Assembly (NCBI GenBank): GCA_964624465.1
Contig: CAZUZD010000138.1
Coordinates: 1 to 14,925, forward strand
Direction: 5' to 3'
Length of the DNA: 14,925 nucleotides
Source: CAZUZD01 sp964624465
GTDB lineage: Bacteria; Planctomycetota; Planctomycetia; Isosphaerales; Isosphaeraceae
The stretch's first letter is position 1; each line of letters begins with the position of its first letter. The notes under the pieces were generated by a model. That model made no database searches and was not told where the DNA came from. It was given only the letters and a program-made list of their open reading frames with translations. This document shows, one piece after another, positions 13,817-14,925 of the stretch. A program made the position numbers and the translations under genes.

Positions 13817-14147
13817 CGGACTGCCCCCTGCTCGATGCCCTGGATCCGCCCGTCCCGCGACCCGAGACGGGCCCCGGCGATCCGTACCAAAACCCTTGCA
13901 AGCAATTCCGGTTCCAACCCCGAGAACCCCGCCCGGGCCATCCCGCCCCCTGCTCTTCGGGCACTTCCTGACCTACCATTGCGCAGAACGATTCCCAATT
14001 CAACCCGCCGAGCACCGCGGTCCGGGGCCCCAGGGGCCTTCTGAGCATGAATTTTCGCCACGGAATCAGAAATGCTCAGGACCAGGCACCAGAACGCCCA
14101 GACGCACCGGGGTGCGGGCGACCGAACCGATCCGACCGAGGCTTCCC
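13817..14147. other. Divergent intergenic region, 331 bp, no supported gene
   Basis: Control region between the minus-strand small protein/histidine kinase unit and the plus-strand NtrC-type regulator. Two short patches are much less GC-rich than their surroundings (about 13885-13920 and 13970-14075). On the minus strand TTGGGA and TAGGTC are 17 nt apart near 13969-13997, a poor promoter match. An inverted repeat lies at 14041-14079 (separate entry). No sigma-54 -24/-12 pair was found. Overlapping open frames here have no recognisable product. Confidence 0.6.
14041..14079 (+). promoter_or_regulatory. Inverted repeat in the leader/promoter of the NtrC-type regulator
   Basis: CTGAGCAT (14041-14048) and ATGCTCAG (14072-14079) are perfect inverted arms with a 23-nt AT-rich spacer, ending 68 nt before the ATG. 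A second, mutually exclusive pairing exists: TTCTGA (14039-14044) with TCAGAA (14066-14071). It could be a protein-binding dyad or an RNA switch-like hairpin; neither is shown. Confidence 0.35.
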
Positions 14148-14925
14148 ATGATCCGCAAGCTCTTGATCGTGGATGATGATACGTACAGCAGCGAGCACCT
14201 CAAGAAGCTGCTGGCCAGCGAGGAGCTCGAGGTGGAGGCGGTCACCAGCGGCCAGGCGGCGCTGGCGAAGCTGGCCGAGAGCGACTACAGCATCCTCATG
14301 ACCGACCTGCGCATGCCGGGGATGGGGGGCATGGACCTGATCCGCGAGGTCGTGAGCCGCCGGCACCTGGTCACGATCATCGTGACCACGGCGTTCGGCT
14401 CGATCGACCGGGTGGTCGAGGCCATGCGCCTGGGCGCCTACGACTTCCTGACCAAGCCGATCAACGACCCCACGTACCTGCGGCTGGTCATCGAGCGGGC
14501 GCTCAAGAAGCGCACGCTCCAGGACGAGGTGCTCTCGCTCCGGCAGCAGCTCAAGGAGACGTACAGTTTCCACAATATCATCAGTAAAAACCCGAGGATG
14601 CACAAGATCTTCGAATTGATCCGGCACATCGCCAGCACCAAGAGCACGGTGCTGATCGAGGGGGAGACCGGCACCGGCAAGGAGCTGATCGCCAAGGCGA
14701 TGCACTACGCCAGCGACGTCCGCGGGCCGCTGGTCGCCGTCAACTGCGCGGCGCTGCCGGAGACGCTGCTGGAGAGCGAGCTGTTCGGCCACGAGAAGGG
14801 GGCCTTCACCTCGGCCGAGACCCGCCGCAAGGGCCGGTTCGAGCTGGCCGACGGCGGCACGATCTTCCTCGACGAGATCGGCGACATCTCGCAGGCCATG
14901 CAGGCCAAGCTGCTGCGGGTGCTCC
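14148..14925 (+). CDS. NtrC-family sigma-54-dependent response regulator, 3' partial
   Basis: A two-component regulator that activates sigma-54 RNA polymerase. 259 residues are visible before the window ends within the AAA+ domain. Receiver domain about 3-118: acidic pair D9/D10, phospho-acceptor D53 (LMTDLRMPG), T80 and K103 (LTKPIN). After a linker with coiled-coil character (119-140) comes the sigma-54 interaction domain from about 143: Walker A GETGTGKE (172-179), the L1 loop ELFGHEKGAFTSA (211-223), and Walker B GGTIFLDEIGD (236-246). The L1 loop reads GAFTSA where GAFTGA is the consensus. The expected C-terminal Fis-type helix-turn-helix lies outside the window. ATG 14148 is the natural start (MIRKLLIVDDD); no strong ribosome binding site precedes it. 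The partner kinase may be the minus-strand histidine-kinase-like gene nearby. A cluster of AT-rich codons (14562-14591) marks the start of the AAA+ domain. Confidence 0.95.
   Translation, partial: MIRKLLIVDDDTYSSEHLKKLLASEELEVEAVTSGQAALAKLAESDYSILMTDLRMPGMGGMDLIREVVSRRHLVTIIVTTAFGSIDRVVEAMRLGAYDFLTKPINDPTYLRLVIERALKKRTLQDEVLSLRQQLKETYSFHNIISKNPRMHKIFELIRHIASTKSTVLIEGETGTGKELIAKAMHYASDVRGPLVAVNCAALPETLLESELFGHEKGAFTSAETRRKGRFELADGGTIFLDEIGDISQAMQAKLLRVL

Noticed and set aside
12122..14044. 640-codon open frame on the + strand over the ferritin-like, kinase-like and small genes
   Set aside because: It crosses three genes with recognisable or well-started products on the other strand and has shadow-like composition and no motif.
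13813..14061. 82-codon minus-strand frame whose stop overlaps the 65-residue gene start (ATGA)
   Set aside because: The overlap is attractive, but there is no ribosome binding site, the composition is Arg/Gly/Ala shadow-like, and no family is recognisable. The alternative 91-codon frame (13773-14048) fails for the same reasons.
1..14925. tRNA, rRNA, CRISPR, insertion sequence, phage or defence genes
   Set aside because: No clover-leaf, no regularly spaced direct repeats, and no transposase, integrase or nuclease motifs were found on either strand by reading.

Overview
The window is very GC-rich, densely coded DNA that most likely comes from a planctomycete (Planctomycetota, probably the Isosphaerales/Gemmatales side). 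The best evidence is the overlapping pair of an ECF sigma factor and a large Ser/Thr protein kinase with C-terminal TPR repeats (4951-9437, minus strand). That arrangement, the conserved region ahead of the kinase domain, and a DFN in place of DFG are typical of that phylum. The taxonomic call is inference; no rRNA or other marker gene is present.

Layout. 1-1097 (+) is the 3' part of a secreted-type parvulin peptidyl-prolyl isomerase, followed by a very strong hairpin. 1211-2188 (-) is an NAD-dependent sugar epimerase/dehydratase. 2400-4942 (+) is a compact three-gene ECF-type cobalt/nickel importer (cbiM with a fused PDGLE domain, cbiQ, cbiO), preceded by a 27-bp inverted repeat that is a candidate metal-responsive operator. 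4951-9437 (-) is the sigma/kinase pair, coupled by an ATGA overlap and led by a recognisable promoter. 9685-10260 (+) is a UPF0316 (DUF5698/DUF2179) membrane protein whose end overlaps the end of a YihY/BrkB membrane protein (10253-11227, -). 11393-11971 (+) is a DUF2231 membrane protein, ending at a bidirectional hairpin.

12050-13816 (-) carries, in transcription order, a 65-residue single-membrane-span protein, a cytosolic histidine-kinase-like protein with a degenerate ATP-binding G1 box, and a ferritin-like helical-bundle protein. Divergent from these, 14148 to the window end (+) is an NtrC-type sigma-54-dependent response regulator, truncated by the window edge. It was found by direct translation of the + strand.

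How the genes may work together. The transporter genes form a clear operon. The sigma factor and kinase are translationally coupled and probably make one signalling unit. The histidine kinase and the NtrC-like regulator, divergent and 0.6 kb apart, could be a two-component pair. Their neighbours (ferritin-like, DUF2231, YihY/BrkB, a small tail-anchored-like protein) resemble an envelope or stress accessory set; this grouping is inference from position and family. No RNA genes, insertion sequences, CRISPR arrays or phage genes were seen. The most unusual points are the operator-like repeat before cbiM, the histidine kinase lacking a canonical G1 box, and a set of palindromes and TAGGCT promoter-like elements in the intergenic regions.
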